A DNA stretch of 64,000 nt from Lysinimonas soli (GCF_042655435.1 NZ_JBHSMG010000003.1:229713-293712); one strand, 5' to 3'; shown: positions 1 through 8,461, counted from the stretch's first letter. Notes: a model not told the origin generated them from the sequence alone. Translations and numbers: made by a program.

Positions 1-131
1 ACTGCCGAGGTCAGGATCAACAGCTGCGCCACGCGAGTCCTCCAAAACGCCTACCGCACAGTGTAACGACGGAATCCACACCCCCTTTCTCCCGACCGGC
101 GGGCGGGTGCGTGCGGGATACCATGGGCCTC

Positions 132-383
132 ATGGCCTGGCAGGTGCGCAGCGTGATCCCCGTCTGGGTGGTCGCGCTGGCGGGCGCCGTCGCCGTGGGG
201 CTGTTCGCGGCCTCCGCCTCGCTGAGCTGGCTGCCCGTCGTGCTCGCCGTCTCGGTGTTGCTCGCCGCTGCGATCCAGCTGGCGCTGCAGCGCAAAGAGG
301 GCTTCGTCACCCGGATGATGGCGAGCGTCGGGGGTGCCCTGGTGATCCTCGCGGTCGCCACCGGCATCCTCGCCCTGGTGTGA
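132..383 (+). CDS. small hydrophobic membrane protein
   Basis: Unrecognised protein of 83 residues from the ATG at 132, or 86 from the ATG at 123. It shows about three hydrophobic segments: VVALAGAVAVGLFAA, WLPVVLAVSVLLAAAI and a C-terminal one ending in ILALV. The basic stretch between the last two (QRKEG) suggests a small integral membrane protein. I favour 132 because TACCAT at 119-124 sits 7 bases before it like a leaderless -10 box. Another small membrane gene follows on the same strand. No function can be assigned. Confidence 0.6.
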   Translation: MAWQVRSVIPVWVVALAGAVAVGLFAASASLSWLPVVLAVSVLLAAAIQLALQRKEGFVTRMMASVGGALVILAVATGILALV

Positions 384-439
384 GATTCCGCGCCGTCGAG
401 GCCCCCGCCGAGGCGCGGGCCGGTCGATAGACTGATGGC

Positions 440-550
440 ATGATCCTCGCGCTCGAAGTCTTCTTCATCGGCCTGCTGGTGCTGGCCGGCCTCGCGATCG
501 CCTTCGTGTCCGTCACGGTGCTGTACAACCTGTTCCGCGGCCAGTCCTGA
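440..550 (+). CDS. 36-residue single-pass membrane peptide
   Basis: A short ORF, ATG at 440 and TGA at 548-550, encoding 36 residues beginning MILALEVFFIGLLVLAG and ending NLFRGQS. Almost the whole peptide is one transmembrane helix with a short basic cytoplasmic tail. A TAGACT box at 428-433 lies exactly 6 bases before the ATG, as in other apparently leaderless genes here. It stands directly before the nitrobindin-like gene. I recall comparable tiny membrane proteins at this position in related actinobacteria but cannot name one. Function unknown. Confidence 0.55.
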   Translation: MILALEVFFIGLLVLAGLAIAFVSVTVLYNLFRGQS

Positions 551-570
551 CGCCTCACGTTCGCACGCCC

Positions 571-1206
571 ATGTTCGAACTCGACACCACGCTGCCGGCC
601 GAGATCGTGCCGCTGTCGTGGCTGCTCGGAATCTGGGAGGGCAGCGGGATCGTCGCGTACAAGGTCGGCGACGAGACCCGCGAGTACGAGTTCGGCCAGC
701 GTGTCGCCTTCACCCAGGACGGCACGCCGCACGTGCAGTACTCCTCGTCGACGTGGCTGTTCGCCGACCCCGAGGGGGACGCGGCCCCGGATGACGCGCT
801 CGCCCCGGTGCCGACGCCGCTGTTCTCCGAGATCGGGTACTGGCGGCTGGCCCGTCCGCTGGGCGACGCCGACGCCGGGCCGGGGATGCTGCCGGGCCTC
901 GGCGAGCCGGTGTTCACGACGGCCGACGAGGTGGAGTCGCTGCGCACCGCCGACGGCGCCTTCGAGCTCGAGGTGTCGATCATCCATCCGGGTGGGGTCA
1001 GCGAGCTCTACCTCGGCGAGGTGAAGGGCCCCCGCATCGACCTGGCGACGGACGCCGTGGTGCGCACCGCGAGCGCCAAGGAGTACGCAGCGGCGACCCG
1101 GCTCTACGGGCTCGTCGACGACCACCTGCTCTGGGCCTGGGACATCGCCGCCCTCGGCCAGGAACTGCGCACGCACGCCTCGGGACGGCTGGCCCGCATT
1201 GAGTGA
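571..1206 (+). CDS. nitrobindin-like heme-binding beta-barrel protein (DUF1794 / FABP family)
   Basis: A 211-residue protein of the DUF1794 family, often labelled FABP-like. Characterised actinobacterial relatives are small ten-stranded beta-barrels that bind ferric heme (nitrobindins) and react with NO or peroxynitrite. The family signature GxWxGxG is visible near the N-terminus (GIWEGSG), and His202 in RTHASGRLARIE occupies the position of the axial heme ligand. It is cytoplasmic, with no signal peptide. The last 8 bases overlap the TTG start of the YgfZ-like gene, so the two are probably translationally coupled. Confidence 0.8.
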   Translation: MFELDTTLPAEIVPLSWLLGIWEGSGIVAYKVGDETREYEFGQRVAFTQDGTPHVQYSSSTWLFADPEGDAAPDDALAPVPTPLFSEIGYWRLARPLGDADAGPGMLPGLGEPVFTTADEVESLRTADGAFELEVSIIHPGGVSELYLGEVKGPRIDLATDAVVRTASAKEYAAATRLYGLVDDHLLWAWDIAALGQELRTHASGRLARIE

Positions 1207-2281
1207 CTTCGTCGATCCGTTCACGCTGCGGGAGGGTGCCGTCGGCACCCCGCCGCGGCACTACGGCAATCCGCTCGGCGAACAGCGCGAGCTGGCGGCG
1301 GGGCGGGCCATCGTCGACCTGTCGGATCGCGACATCCTCTCGGTCACCGGCCCCGATCGGCTGAGCTGGCTCGACTCGCTCACCTCGCAGCGGCTGGCCG
1401 GCCTCGCGCCGGGCCACTCGGCCGAGACCCTGCTGCTCGACCCGAGCGGCCGGGTCGAGTACGCCGCGCGCGTGCTCGACGACGGCGAGACCACCTGGCT
1501 TCTGCTGGATGCCGGCACCGGTGCCGGGTTCCTCGCCTTCCTGTCCCGGATGCGTTTCACGCTGCGCGTCGAGGTGCTCGACCGCTCGCAGGAGTTCGCC
1601 ACCATCGGCACGCTCGGCGAGGCCCCGGCGGCGACCGCGGTGCGCAACGGCATCCCCCTGGTGTGGCACGACCCGTGGCGTGAGATCGTGGCCGGCGGAT
1701 TCCAGTACTCGGCGGTCCCGGTGCATCCGGGGGAGGATTGGAACTACTCGGAGGCGCTGGTCGAGAGGTCGCGCCTCGACGAGCTGGGCGTCCTGCCCGC
1801 CGCGGGGACGCTCGCCCTGGAGGCGCTGCGCATCGCGGCCTGGCGCCCGCGCGCCGCGACCGAGGTCGATGCCACGACGATCCCGCACGAGCTCGACTGG
1901 CTGCGCTCCGCGGTGCACCTGAGCAAGGGCTGCTATCGCGGGCAGGAGACGGTGGCCAAGGTGCACAATCTCGGGCACCCGCCGCGCCGTCTCGTGCTGC
2001 TGCACCTCGACGGCTCGGAGGGCGTGCTGCCCGCCGCCGACGACGAGGTGCTGCTCGCGGATGCCGTGGTGGGCCGGGTCACGGCGACCGCCCTGCATCA
2101 CGAGCTCGGTCCGATCGCGCTCGCCGTCGTGAAGCGCTCGGCCGACCCGCAGGCGGCGCTCGCCGTCCGGAGCGCCGAGGGCGCCGTGCTGGCCGCGGCC
2201 CAGCAGGTGATCGTGCCGCCAGATGCCGGGGCCGAGGCGAACGTCCCGCGTATCCCGCGGGTCGGCTCGACCCGGCGCTGA
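1199..2281 (+). CDS. ygfZ: YgfZ/GcvT-fold folate-binding protein
   Basis: A 360-residue member of the YgfZ (COG0354) family, tetrahydrofolate-dependent proteins that help assemble or repair Fe-S clusters. The diagnostic motif K-G-C-Y-x-G-Q-E is present (LSKGCYRGQETVAKVHNLG), carrying the invariant cysteine. The aminomethyltransferase-like N-domain and C-terminal barrel are both there, at normal family length. The start is a TTG overlapping the end of the upstream gene by 8 bases; no better in-frame ATG or GTG exists nearby, so expression probably depends on coupling. The FUSC-family gene follows after 14 bases. Confidence 0.85.
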   Translation: MSDFVDPFTLREGAVGTPPRHYGNPLGEQRELAAGRAIVDLSDRDILSVTGPDRLSWLDSLTSQRLAGLAPGHSAETLLLDPSGRVEYAARVLDDGETTWLLLDAGTGAGFLAFLSRMRFTLRVEVLDRSQEFATIGTLGEAPAATAVRNGIPLVWHDPWREIVAGGFQYSAVPVHPGEDWNYSEALVERSRLDELGVLPAAGTLALEALRIAAWRPRAATEVDATTIPHELDWLRSAVHLSKGCYRGQETVAKVHNLGHPPRRLVLLHLDGSEGVLPAADDEVLLADAVVGRVTATALHHELGPIALAVVKRSADPQAALAVRSAEGAVLAAAQQVIVPPDAGAEANVPRIPRVGSTRR

Positions 2282-2295
2282 GCAGAGCACCCCTG

Positions 2296-3411
2296 ATGAC
2301 CGAGGGCTCGACAGCCGCGCAGCTGCGTCGGCTGGAGCGTCGAGTGCGGCGGCAGCTGGACGTCCGCATGGCCGGACAGCGCGTCTGGCATTCCCTCCCG
2401 GCGATCGTGCAGATCCTGGTCGCCGTCGCGGCCGCGTACTCGATCGCGCACTGGGGGATCGGGCACACCGTGCCGATCCTCGCCATCACCGTCACGATCA
2501 ACACGCTGGGCTTCTCGCGGGACGCCCGGCCGCGTCGGGTCGCCGAGTCGCTGCTGGGCATCCTGCTGGGGGTCGCACTGAGCGACGGCCTGTCGATCGT
2601 CTTCGGCAAGGGACTGTGGCAGCTGCTGGTCGTGCTGCTCGTGGTCTTCGTCGTCGGGCGCGCGGTCTCGTCGAACGTGGCCTTCGCCGTCGCGGCCGCC
2701 GTGCCGTCGGCGCTCGTGGTCCTGTTGCCGACGCCCGTCGGCGGGCCGTTCGGTCGCACCCTCGACGCCGCGATCGGCGGCACCGTCGCGCTGCTGGCGA
2801 CGGCTCTCATCCCGCGCGATCCGCGGCGGGCGGAGCTGCGCGACGGACGCACCCTGTTCTCGATCCTGCACGAGTCGATGGGGTCGATCGTCGAGAGCCT
2901 GGCCGATGCGGACGAGGCCGCGGGCGACCTGGCCCTGACCCGCCTGCGCCGCACCCAGCCCCTCGTCGACGACTGGACGAAGTCGCTCGACACCGCGCTC
3001 GCGGTCGCTCGCATCTCGCCGTTCCTGCGCCACCAGCTGCCCGAGCTGCGCCGGCACGTGCTCGCCCTCACCGCCGGCGACCTCGCGTCGCGTCACCTGC
3101 GCACTCTGGCTCGTCGCGTCGAATACCTGGTGCGAGACGGCCGGCCGCGACCGGCACTCGCCGGCGTGGTCGGCGAGATCGCCACCGCGGTCGGGCTGCT
3201 CGGGCAGGAACTCGACGACCTGCAGGTCGCCGGGCAGGCGCGGTCGCTGCTCGCCGACCTCACGCGCCGGCTCGACCCCGCGGTGGTGGTCCCGGATGCC
3301 GCGATCACCGACGCCGCGATCGTGCTGATGCTGCGCCCCCTCGTCATCGACCTGCTGATCGGCACGGGCATGGACCCGGCCGCGGCGCGGGCGCTGCTGC
3401 CTCCGGTCTGA
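2296..3411 (+). CDS. FUSC-family inner-membrane protein
   Basis: A 371-residue membrane protein. The N-terminal 150-170 residues form about five or six hydrophobic helices (for example AIVQILVAVAAAYSIAHW and LLVVLLVVFVVGRAV). A soluble, helical, Arg/Asp-rich C-terminal half follows. This resembles the FUSC/aromatic-acid-exporter family, though substrates are rarely known. The ATG at 2296 is used, since sequence upstream in this frame is a shadow of ygfZ. Same strand as ygfZ and 14 bases behind it; convergent with the methyltransferase gene. Confidence 0.7.
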   Translation: MTEGSTAAQLRRLERRVRRQLDVRMAGQRVWHSLPAIVQILVAVAAAYSIAHWGIGHTVPILAITVTINTLGFSRDARPRRVAESLLGILLGVALSDGLSIVFGKGLWQLLVVLLVVFVVGRAVSSNVAFAVAAAVPSALVVLLPTPVGGPFGRTLDAAIGGTVALLATALIPRDPRRAELRDGRTLFSILHESMGSIVESLADADEAAGDLALTRLRRTQPLVDDWTKSLDTALAVARISPFLRHQLPELRRHVLALTAGDLASRHLRTLARRVEYLVRDGRPRPALAGVVGEIATAVGLLGQELDDLQVAGQARSLLADLTRRLDPAVVVPDAAITDAAIVLMLRPLVIDLLIGTGMDPAAARALLPPV

Positions 3412-3430
3412 GCGCTGGTCTGCGGCGGGG

Positions 3431-4216
3431 CTACGGGGCGACCGAGCTCCAGTCGAGCGTGAGCTCGCCGAGTCGCCAGCGCGCGCGGCCGTCGCGCACC
3501 GGCCAGCCGGAGGCGCGCAGATCGCCGATGGCCGCGATCCACCTCTGCGTCGGGCCGTAGACCGCAAGGGGTGCGTGCACCGCCCACAGCCGGTCGAGCT
3601 CGACGAGCAGTTCGTGAATGCGCTCGCCGGGGACGTTGCGGTGGATCAGCGCCTTCGGCAGGCGCTCCGCGACGATCGACGGGCGTTCGAGTCCGGCGAG
3701 CCGGAGCGAGATCGTGAAGGTGCGCGGTCCCTCCGAGCCGAGAGCGATCCAACTCGCGACGCGGCCGATCTCGTTGCAGGTGCCTTCGACGAGCACCCCA
3801 TCCGGTTGCAGGCGCGCGGTCATGGTCGCCCACGCCTCGGCAACCTCGCTCTCGTCGTACTGCCTCAGGACGTTGAGCGCCCGGATGACCGTCGGCCGGC
3901 GGCCCTCGGGGGTGGGCACCTCGAAGCCGCCGAGCCGGAAGGTCACGCCGTCGCGGGCGGCTTCCGAGGCGATCCGCACTCGCTCGGGATCGATCTCGAT
4001 TCCGACGACCTCGACGTCGGGCCGGATCGCGGCCAGCCGATCGCGCAGCTCGAGCGTCGTCGTCGCCGACGCCCCGTAGCCGAGATCGACGACGAGCAGA
4101 TCGACGGCGCCGCGCAGCACGGGGAGCGTCGCGATCCAGCGGTCGATGCGTCGCAGCCGGTTGACCCCGGTGGTGCCGCGCGTGATGCGGCCGCGCGGAG
4201 CGCTCGGGCGCCCCAT
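3431..4216 (-). CDS. class I SAM-dependent methyltransferase
   Basis: A 261-residue protein with a Rossmann-type S-adenosylmethionine fold. LLVVDLGYGAS is motif I with the glycine-rich loop, VVGIEIDPERV carries the acidic residue that binds the ribose, and GVLVEGTCNEIGR corresponds to motif IV. The substrate cannot be read from sequence. The start ATG at 4216 overlaps the TGA of a 21-codon upstream ORF (TGATG), suggesting coupling. Convergent with the FUSC gene and divergent from gpmA. Confidence 0.75.
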   Translation of the reverse strand: MGRPSAPRGRITRGTTGVNRLRRIDRWIATLPVLRGAVDLLVVDLGYGASATTTLELRDRLAAIRPDVEVVGIEIDPERVRIASEAARDGVTFRLGGFEVPTPEGRRPTVIRALNVLRQYDESEVAEAWATMTARLQPDGVLVEGTCNEIGRVASWIALGSEGPRTFTISLRLAGLERPSIVAERLPKALIHRNVPGERIHELLVELDRLWAVHAPLAVYGPTQRWIAAIGDLRASGWPVRDGRARWRLGELTLDWSSVAP

Positions 4217-4281
4217 CAGGCGCCGACCGCCTCGGTCGCGCGCCGTGCGAGGGCGTGTGCGAGCACAACGCGATCGGCCAT
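4216..4281 (-). CDS. possible 21-residue ORF coupled to the methyltransferase
   Basis: The ATG at 4281 opens a 21-codon frame, MADRVVLAHALARRATEAVGA, whose TGA overlaps the ATG of the methyltransferase. A GGGGAG ribosome-binding-like sequence sits about 9 bases upstream. It may be a leader cistron that sets translation of the methyltransferase, or it may be chance; a small basic amphipathic helix is all that can be said of the peptide. Confidence 0.3.
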   Translation of the reverse strand: MADRVVLAHALARRATEAVGA

Positions 4282-4354
4282 GTGGACATTCTCCCCGGGC
4301 GGCGGGGGAACGGGCGGCGGCCGGGCTCGGTCGTGAGCGGTGAAACCCGCTGGA

Positions 4355-4360
4355 TAGGCT
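4355..4360 (+). promoter_or_regulatory. leaderless -10 box of gpmA
   Basis: TAGGCT ends 6 bases before the gpmA ATG, placing the expected transcription start at or next to the start codon. No clear -35 or ribosome-binding site accompanies it. The same spacing recurs at several other genes in this window. Confidence 0.5.
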
Positions 4361-4366
4361 TGAGGC

Positions 4367-5110
4367 ATGACCCACACGCTCATCCTGCTGCGCCACGGCA
4401 ACTCGGAATGGAACACCAAGAACCTCTTCACGGGGTGGGTGGATGTCGACCTCAGCGAGCAGGGACGTCTCGAGGCCAAGCGGGCCGGTCAGCTGATCGC
4501 GGCGGCGGGCCTGCTGCCCGACGTCCAGTACACCTCGGTGCTCAAGCGGGCCATCCACACCGCCGACATCGCCCTCGCGGAGGCCGATCTGGACTGGATC
4601 GACGTCAAGCGCAGCTGGCGGCTCAACGAGCGCCACTACGGCGCCCTGCAGGGCAAGGACAAGGCCCAGACCCTCGCCGAGTTCGGCGAGGAGCAGTTCA
4701 TGACCTGGCGCCGCAGCTTCGACGTGCCGCCACCCCCGCTGTCCGATGACAGCGAGTTCTCGCAGGCGCACGATCGCCGCTACGCCCACATCGACGGCGA
4801 GTTGCCGCGCACCGAGTCGCTCAAGCTCGTGATCGACCGGATGCTGCCGTACTGGCACTCCGACATCACGGTGGATCTCGCGGCCGGCAAGACCGTGCTG
4901 GTCACCGCGCACGGCAACTCGCTGCGGGCACTCGTGAAGCACCTCGACGGCATCTCGGATGCCGACATCGCCGAGCTGAACATCCCGACCGGCATCCCGC
5001 TGGTCTACGACCTCGACGAGTCGTTCATGCCGACCGGCCCGGGCCGCTACCTCGACCCCGAGGCTGCGGCGGCCGGCGCGGCGGCGGTGGCGAGCCAGGG
5101 CAAGAAGTAG
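4367..5110 (+). CDS. gpmA: 2,3-bisphosphoglycerate-dependent phosphoglycerate mutase
   Basis: A 247-residue glycolytic/gluconeogenic enzyme interconverting 3- and 2-phosphoglycerate via a phosphohistidine. The phosphate-binding LLRHGNSEWN motif at the N-terminus holds the catalytic histidine. The second catalytic His is in VTAHGNSLRALVKHLDGI, and the WRLNERHYGALQGKDKAQT loop is typical of dPGM. Full length for the family. Convergent with phoU. In many actinobacteria gpm sits beside phoU-senX3-regX3, as here. Confidence 0.95.
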   Translation: MTHTLILLRHGNSEWNTKNLFTGWVDVDLSEQGRLEAKRAGQLIAAAGLLPDVQYTSVLKRAIHTADIALAEADLDWIDVKRSWRLNERHYGALQGKDKAQTLAEFGEEQFMTWRRSFDVPPPPLSDDSEFSQAHDRRYAHIDGELPRTESLKLVIDRMLPYWHSDITVDLAAGKTVLVTAHGNSLRALVKHLDGISDADIAELNIPTGIPLVYDLDESFMPTGPGRYLDPEAAAAGAAAVASQGKK

Positions 5111-5133
5111 CGCGCCGGCGACCCGCGAGGGCG

Positions 5134-5787
5134 CTACGCGTCGAGCGGCACCCAGTCGCCGGTCGCGAGGTACTGCACCTTCTTCGAGATCGACACCGCA
5201 TGGTCGGCGAAGCGCTCGTGGTAGCGCGAGGCGAGCGTGGCATCCACCGTGTCGACGGCCGCGCCCTTCCAGGTCTCGCCGAGCACCTTGTCGAAGACGC
5301 TGAGGTGCAGCGCGTCGACCTTGTCGTCTTCGTTGCGGATCTGCTCGGCGATCTCGACGTCTTCGGTGCGCAGAAGCTCGGTGAGCTTGCGGGCGATCTC
5401 GACATCGAGGGCGCCCATGTCACGGAAGGTGCCGCGCAGCCCCTTGGGCACGACCTTCTCGGGGAAGCGGTAGCGCGCCAGCTGCGCGATGTGCTCGGAC
5501 ATGTCGCCCATGCGCTCGAGGGACGCACTGATGCGCAGAGCGCTCACGACGATGCGCAGATCGCGCGCGACCGGCTGCTGGCGGGCCAGGATCTGGATCG
5601 CCAGCTCGTCGAGCTCCGCGGCGAGCGCGTCGATCTTGTCGTCGTCGGCGATGACCGTCTCGGCCAGGGCGACGTTCGATTCGTTGAAGGCCTGGGTCGC
5701 GCGCTCGATCGAGTCGGCGACGAGGGTGGAGATCTCGACCAGACGGTCCTGAACCTCTCGCAGCTCCTGCTGGAACACCTCGCGCAT
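5134..5787 (-). CDS. phoU: phosphate transport system regulatory protein PhoU
   Basis: A 217-residue all-helical PhoU, two repeats of a three-helix bundle. The acidic metal-binding signature E/DxxxD occurs in both halves (DDDKIDALAAELD and NEDDKVDALHLSVFD). PhoU damps phosphate-starvation signalling, acting with the Pst transporter and the SenX3 kinase. I start at the ATG at 5787 because AGAGGA lies just upstream; a longer reading from 5844 adds an unlikely N-terminus. Divergent from senX3, with a PHO-box-like repeat in between. Confidence 0.9.
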   Translation of the reverse strand: MREVFQQELREVQDRLVEISTLVADSIERATQAFNESNVALAETVIADDDKIDALAAELDELAIQILARQQPVARDLRIVVSALRISASLERMGDMSEHIAQLARYRFPEKVVPKGLRGTFRDMGALDVEIARKLTELLRTEDVEIAEQIRNEDDKVDALHLSVFDKVLGETWKGAAVDTVDATLASRYHERFADHAVSISKKVQYLATGDWVPLDA

Positions 5788-5846
5788 GACAATCCTCTCG
5801 CTGGCGGGCACGTTGAGACGCCCCGCTTCCTGGCCACGCTGCACCG

Positions 5847-5879
5847 TTCAGATGAACGAATGGTGACCTGAGCCTGAAC
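5847..5879 (-). promoter_or_regulatory. PHO-box-like direct repeats (three 11-bp units)
   Basis: On the minus strand the segment reads GTTCAGGCTCA, GGTCACCATTC, GTTCATCTGAA, three consecutive 11-base units that each begin G(T/G)TCA. This matches the architecture of actinobacterial PHO boxes bound by PhoP/RegX3-type regulators. It lies in the phoU-senX3 divergent region, where autoregulation by RegX3 would be expected. Confidence 0.55.
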
Positions 5880-5939
5880 TTCAGCCGAAGCCGCTCGCAT
5901 TCGGCGAGATCCCGTCGAGCCGAGCAACCCGGTGCGGCC

Positions 5940-5945
5940 TAATCT
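5940..5945 (+). promoter_or_regulatory. leaderless -10 box of senX3
   Basis: TAATCT ends 6 bases before the senX3 ATG at 5952, implying a leaderless transcript. No -35 match is evident at normal spacing, consistent with an activated promoter; the PHO-box-like repeats lie about 60-90 bases upstream. Confidence 0.45.
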
Positions 5946-5951
5946 AGTCCC

Positions 5952-7169
5952 ATGGACCCGGCGCCCTGGCTCGTGCCCGCCGCTCTCGCCTTCGGTCTCG
6001 TGGTCGGCGTGGGCGTCTCGGTGGCCATCATGGCTGCCCACCGGCGGGGTCGCAGCGCCGTCGCCGTCGTCACTCCCGCGGTTCCGGATGGCGTCGACGA
6101 GGTCATCGACTCGCTCGAGTCGGCCGGTGTCGTGCTCGACTCGTCCAACAACGTTCTCAGCGCATCGACCGCGGCGCTCGCCTTCGGGCTGGTGTGGAAC
6201 AACGCGCTCGTGCATCCGGAGCTGGTCGCGATCGTCGACCAGGTACGGCGCGACGGCATCCCGGTCAGCCGCGAGCTGCACCTTATCCGCAGTCCCTTCG
6301 GCGACACCCAGCTGCACGTGCAGGTGCGCGTCGCGCGGCTCGGCACCCGCTTCGTGCTGCTGCTGGCCGAGGACCGCACGGAGTCGTACCGGCTCGACGA
6401 GGTGCGGCGCGACTTCGTCGCGAACATCAGCCACGAGCTCAAGACGCCGATCGGCGCCATCGGCCTGCTGGCCGAGGCGATCGAGTCGGCCTCCGACGAG
6501 CCCGCCGAGGTCAAGCGGTTCGCCAAGCGGCTCACGATCGAGGCCGATCGACTCGGTCGGCTCACCCACGAGATCATCGAGCTGAGCCGGCTGCAGGCCG
6601 CCGAGCCGCTGGCCTCGGCCGAGAAGGTTGACATCGACTCGGTCGTCGCGCAGGCCGTCGATCGCAATCGGGTGGCCGCGGAGTCGCATCGCATCTCGCT
6701 GGTCAGCGGGGGCGACGCCGGCGCCGAGGTCTACGGCGACGAGCAACTGCTCGTGACCGCCGTGCACAATCTCATCGCCAACGCGATCCAGTACTCGCCC
6801 GACGGATTCCGCGTCGGCATCGGGGTCAGCAACGTCGACGGGGTCGTCGAGATCGCGGTCACGGATCAGGGCGTCGGTATCCCCGAGAGCGAACGCGACC
6901 GGGTCTTCGAGCGCTTCTTCCGGGTCGACAACGCCCGCAGTCGTCATACGGGCGGCACCGGCCTCGGCCTGGCCATCGTGAAGCACGCCGTGCAGAACCA
7001 CGGCGGCGACGTGCGGGTCTGGTCGCAGCAGGGCAGCGGCTCGACGTTCACCATCCGGCTGCCCGAGGCGTCGAAGGCGCCCGTGCCGCCCGCCCCGGCC
7101 CCCTCTGCAGGCCTTTCCACCCCCGCGGCACTGCCCGCCGAATCCTCGAAGCTCGGAGCCACCTCGTGA
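5952..7169 (+). CDS. senX3: SenX3-like phosphate-sensing histidine kinase
   Basis: A 405-residue membrane-bound kinase. Two close N-terminal hydrophobic segments (about residues 5-29, with hardly any extracytoplasmic loop) are followed by a degenerate PAS-like region (about 45-140). The dimerisation/phosphoacceptor H-box has His161 in ANISHELKTPIG. The HATPase domain shows N (NLIANAIQYSP), G1 (DQGVGIPE), F (FERFFRVD) and G2 (GGTGLGLAIVKH) boxes. The architecture is that of SenX3/PhoR. Its GTGA overlap with regX3 shows the pair is one operon. Confidence 0.9.
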   Translation: MDPAPWLVPAALAFGLVVGVGVSVAIMAAHRRGRSAVAVVTPAVPDGVDEVIDSLESAGVVLDSSNNVLSASTAALAFGLVWNNALVHPELVAIVDQVRRDGIPVSRELHLIRSPFGDTQLHVQVRVARLGTRFVLLLAEDRTESYRLDEVRRDFVANISHELKTPIGAIGLLAEAIESASDEPAEVKRFAKRLTIEADRLGRLTHEIIELSRLQAAEPLASAEKVDIDSVVAQAVDRNRVAAESHRISLVSGGDAGAEVYGDEQLLVTAVHNLIANAIQYSPDGFRVGIGVSNVDGVVEIAVTDQGVGIPESERDRVFERFFRVDNARSRHTGGTGLGLAIVKHAVQNHGGDVRVWSQQGSGSTFTIRLPEASKAPVPPAPAPSAGLSTPAALPAESSKLGATS

Positions 7170-7846
7170 CCCGCATCCTCATCGTCGAAGACGAGCCCTC
7201 GCTGAGCGAGCCGCTCTCGTTCCTGCTGAAGCGGGAGGGATACGAGACCGAGATCGCCGCCGACGGACGCGAGGCGCTCGTCGCCTTCGACCGCGAGCCC
7301 GCGGACCTCGTGCTGCTCGACCTCATGCTGCCGGGGTTGTCCGGCACCGAGGTATGCCGGGAGCTGCGCACCCGCTCGTCCGTTCCGATCATCATGCTGA
7401 CGGCGAAGGACAGCGAAGTGGACATCGTGGTCGGCCTCGAACTGGGAGCCGACGACTACGTGACCAAGCCGTACTCGACGCGGGAGCTGCTGGCACGCAT
7501 CCGGGCCGTGCTGCGCCGCCGGGTCGAGGTCGACGACGCCGACGAGTCGGTGCTCGAGGTCGGTCCGGTGCGGATGGACGTCGACCGGCACGCAGTCGCG
7601 GTCGACGGCGACGAGGTGGCCATGCCGCTCAAGGAGTTCGAACTGCTCGAGCTGCTGCTGCGCAACGCCGGCCGGGTGCTCACCCGCGGGCAGCTGATCG
7701 ACCGGGTGTGGGGCGCCGACTACTTCGGCGACACCAAGACCCTCGACGTGCACATCAAGCGCATCCGCTCGAAGATCGAGACCGACCCGTCACAACCCAC
7801 CCTGCTGCTCACGGTTCGCGGGCTGGGCTACCGCTTCGAGGCGTAG
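7166..7846 (+). CDS. regX3: RegX3-like OmpR-family response regulator
   Basis: A 226-residue regulator with a receiver domain (acidic pocket at D9-E10, phosphoacceptor Asp52 in LVLLDLMLPG, Thr/Lys switch ending at Lys101 in VTKPYS) and a C-terminal winged-helix DNA-binding domain (LIDRVWGADYFG, VRGLGYRFEA). Partner of the SenX3 kinase; RegX3 controls phosphate-starvation genes in actinobacteria. GTG start overlapping the senX3 stop by 4 bases. Confidence 0.92.
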   Translation: MTRILIVEDEPSLSEPLSFLLKREGYETEIAADGREALVAFDREPADLVLLDLMLPGLSGTEVCRELRTRSSVPIIMLTAKDSEVDIVVGLELGADDYVTKPYSTRELLARIRAVLRRRVEVDDADESVLEVGPVRMDVDRHAVAVDGDEVAMPLKEFELLELLLRNAGRVLTRGQLIDRVWGADYFGDTKTLDVHIKRIRSKIETDPSQPTLLLTVRGLGYRFEA

Positions 7847-7868
7847 CGCGCCGGACTTTCCGCTCGCG

Positions 7869-8381
7869 CTACGGCGTGGGCGTGGGAGTCGGCGTCGCGG
7901 TGGAGGTCGCGGTCGGCGTGGGCGTCGGAACCGGCGTCGGCAGCAACGTCGCGTACTGCGGCAGCGAGCCGTCGAGCACGGGCACCTGCAGCTGCTTGCC
8001 CTGCTCGGAACCCCACTGCACGTAGACCGACAGCAGCGTGCCGGGCTTGGCCGACATGTTGTTCAGCAGCAGTTCGCCGCCCTTGCCGTACCCGAAGTCG
8101 GTGGTCGTGTTGGGCCGCAGCGTCACCTGGCCCGAGTCGACCCCGGCCGTGATGTTGAGGGAGACCGCGCTGTCGGTGCCGTTGTAGCCGGCGAAGAGGA
8201 GGTTCCCGTCCTTGCCGTTCTTGGTGAGCACGAAGGCGTTGAGCACCTTCACCTGCCCCAGGGTCGCACTCACCCCGTCGCTCGGGTCGTAGGGCTTGAG
8301 CGTGGAGATCGGCGCGCACGCCGTGACCCCGAGGGCCAGCAATGCGGCGATGGCCACGGATGCTCCGGCACGTACCTTCAC
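7869..8381 (-). CDS. secreted lipoprotein with Thr/Pro-rich tail (LpqE-like position)
   Basis: A 170-residue predicted lipoprotein. The basic N-terminus and hydrophobic stretch are followed by the lipobox LGVTAC with lipidation Cys22. A small beta-rich domain follows, then a C-terminal tail of alternating Thr and Pro (about residues 148-170) that probably spans the wall. The GTG start at 8381 is chosen because GGGAGGG lies 5-6 bases upstream. In mycobacteria the lipoprotein gene lpqE sits beside carD; this gene and the next occupy that region, but orthology is not shown. Function unknown. Confidence 0.65.
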   Translation of the reverse strand: MKVRAGASVAIAALLALGVTACAPISTLKPYDPSDGVSATLGQVKVLNAFVLTKNGKDGNLLFAGYNGTDSAVSLNITAGVDSGQVTLRPNTTTDFGYGKGGELLLNNMSAKPGTLLSVYVQWGSEQGKQLQVPVLDGSLPQYATLLPTPVPTPTPTATSTATPTPTPTP

Positions 8382-8461
8382 AGAACCCTCCCGAAACGCG
8401 AAATCGTCGCTCACAGCCTATCGGGGATGCCGCAGGCGGATTTCGCGTGATCGGCCGGCGG

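Noticed and set aside
998..2290. Long minus-strand open frame opposite ygfZ
   Set aside because: It is low-complexity Arg/Gly-rich shadow coding produced by high GC; the plus-strand frame has the YgfZ signature.
5200..5871. Plus-strand open frame opposite phoU
   Set aside because: PhoU on the minus strand is a clear family match with a ribosome-binding site; this frame has none.
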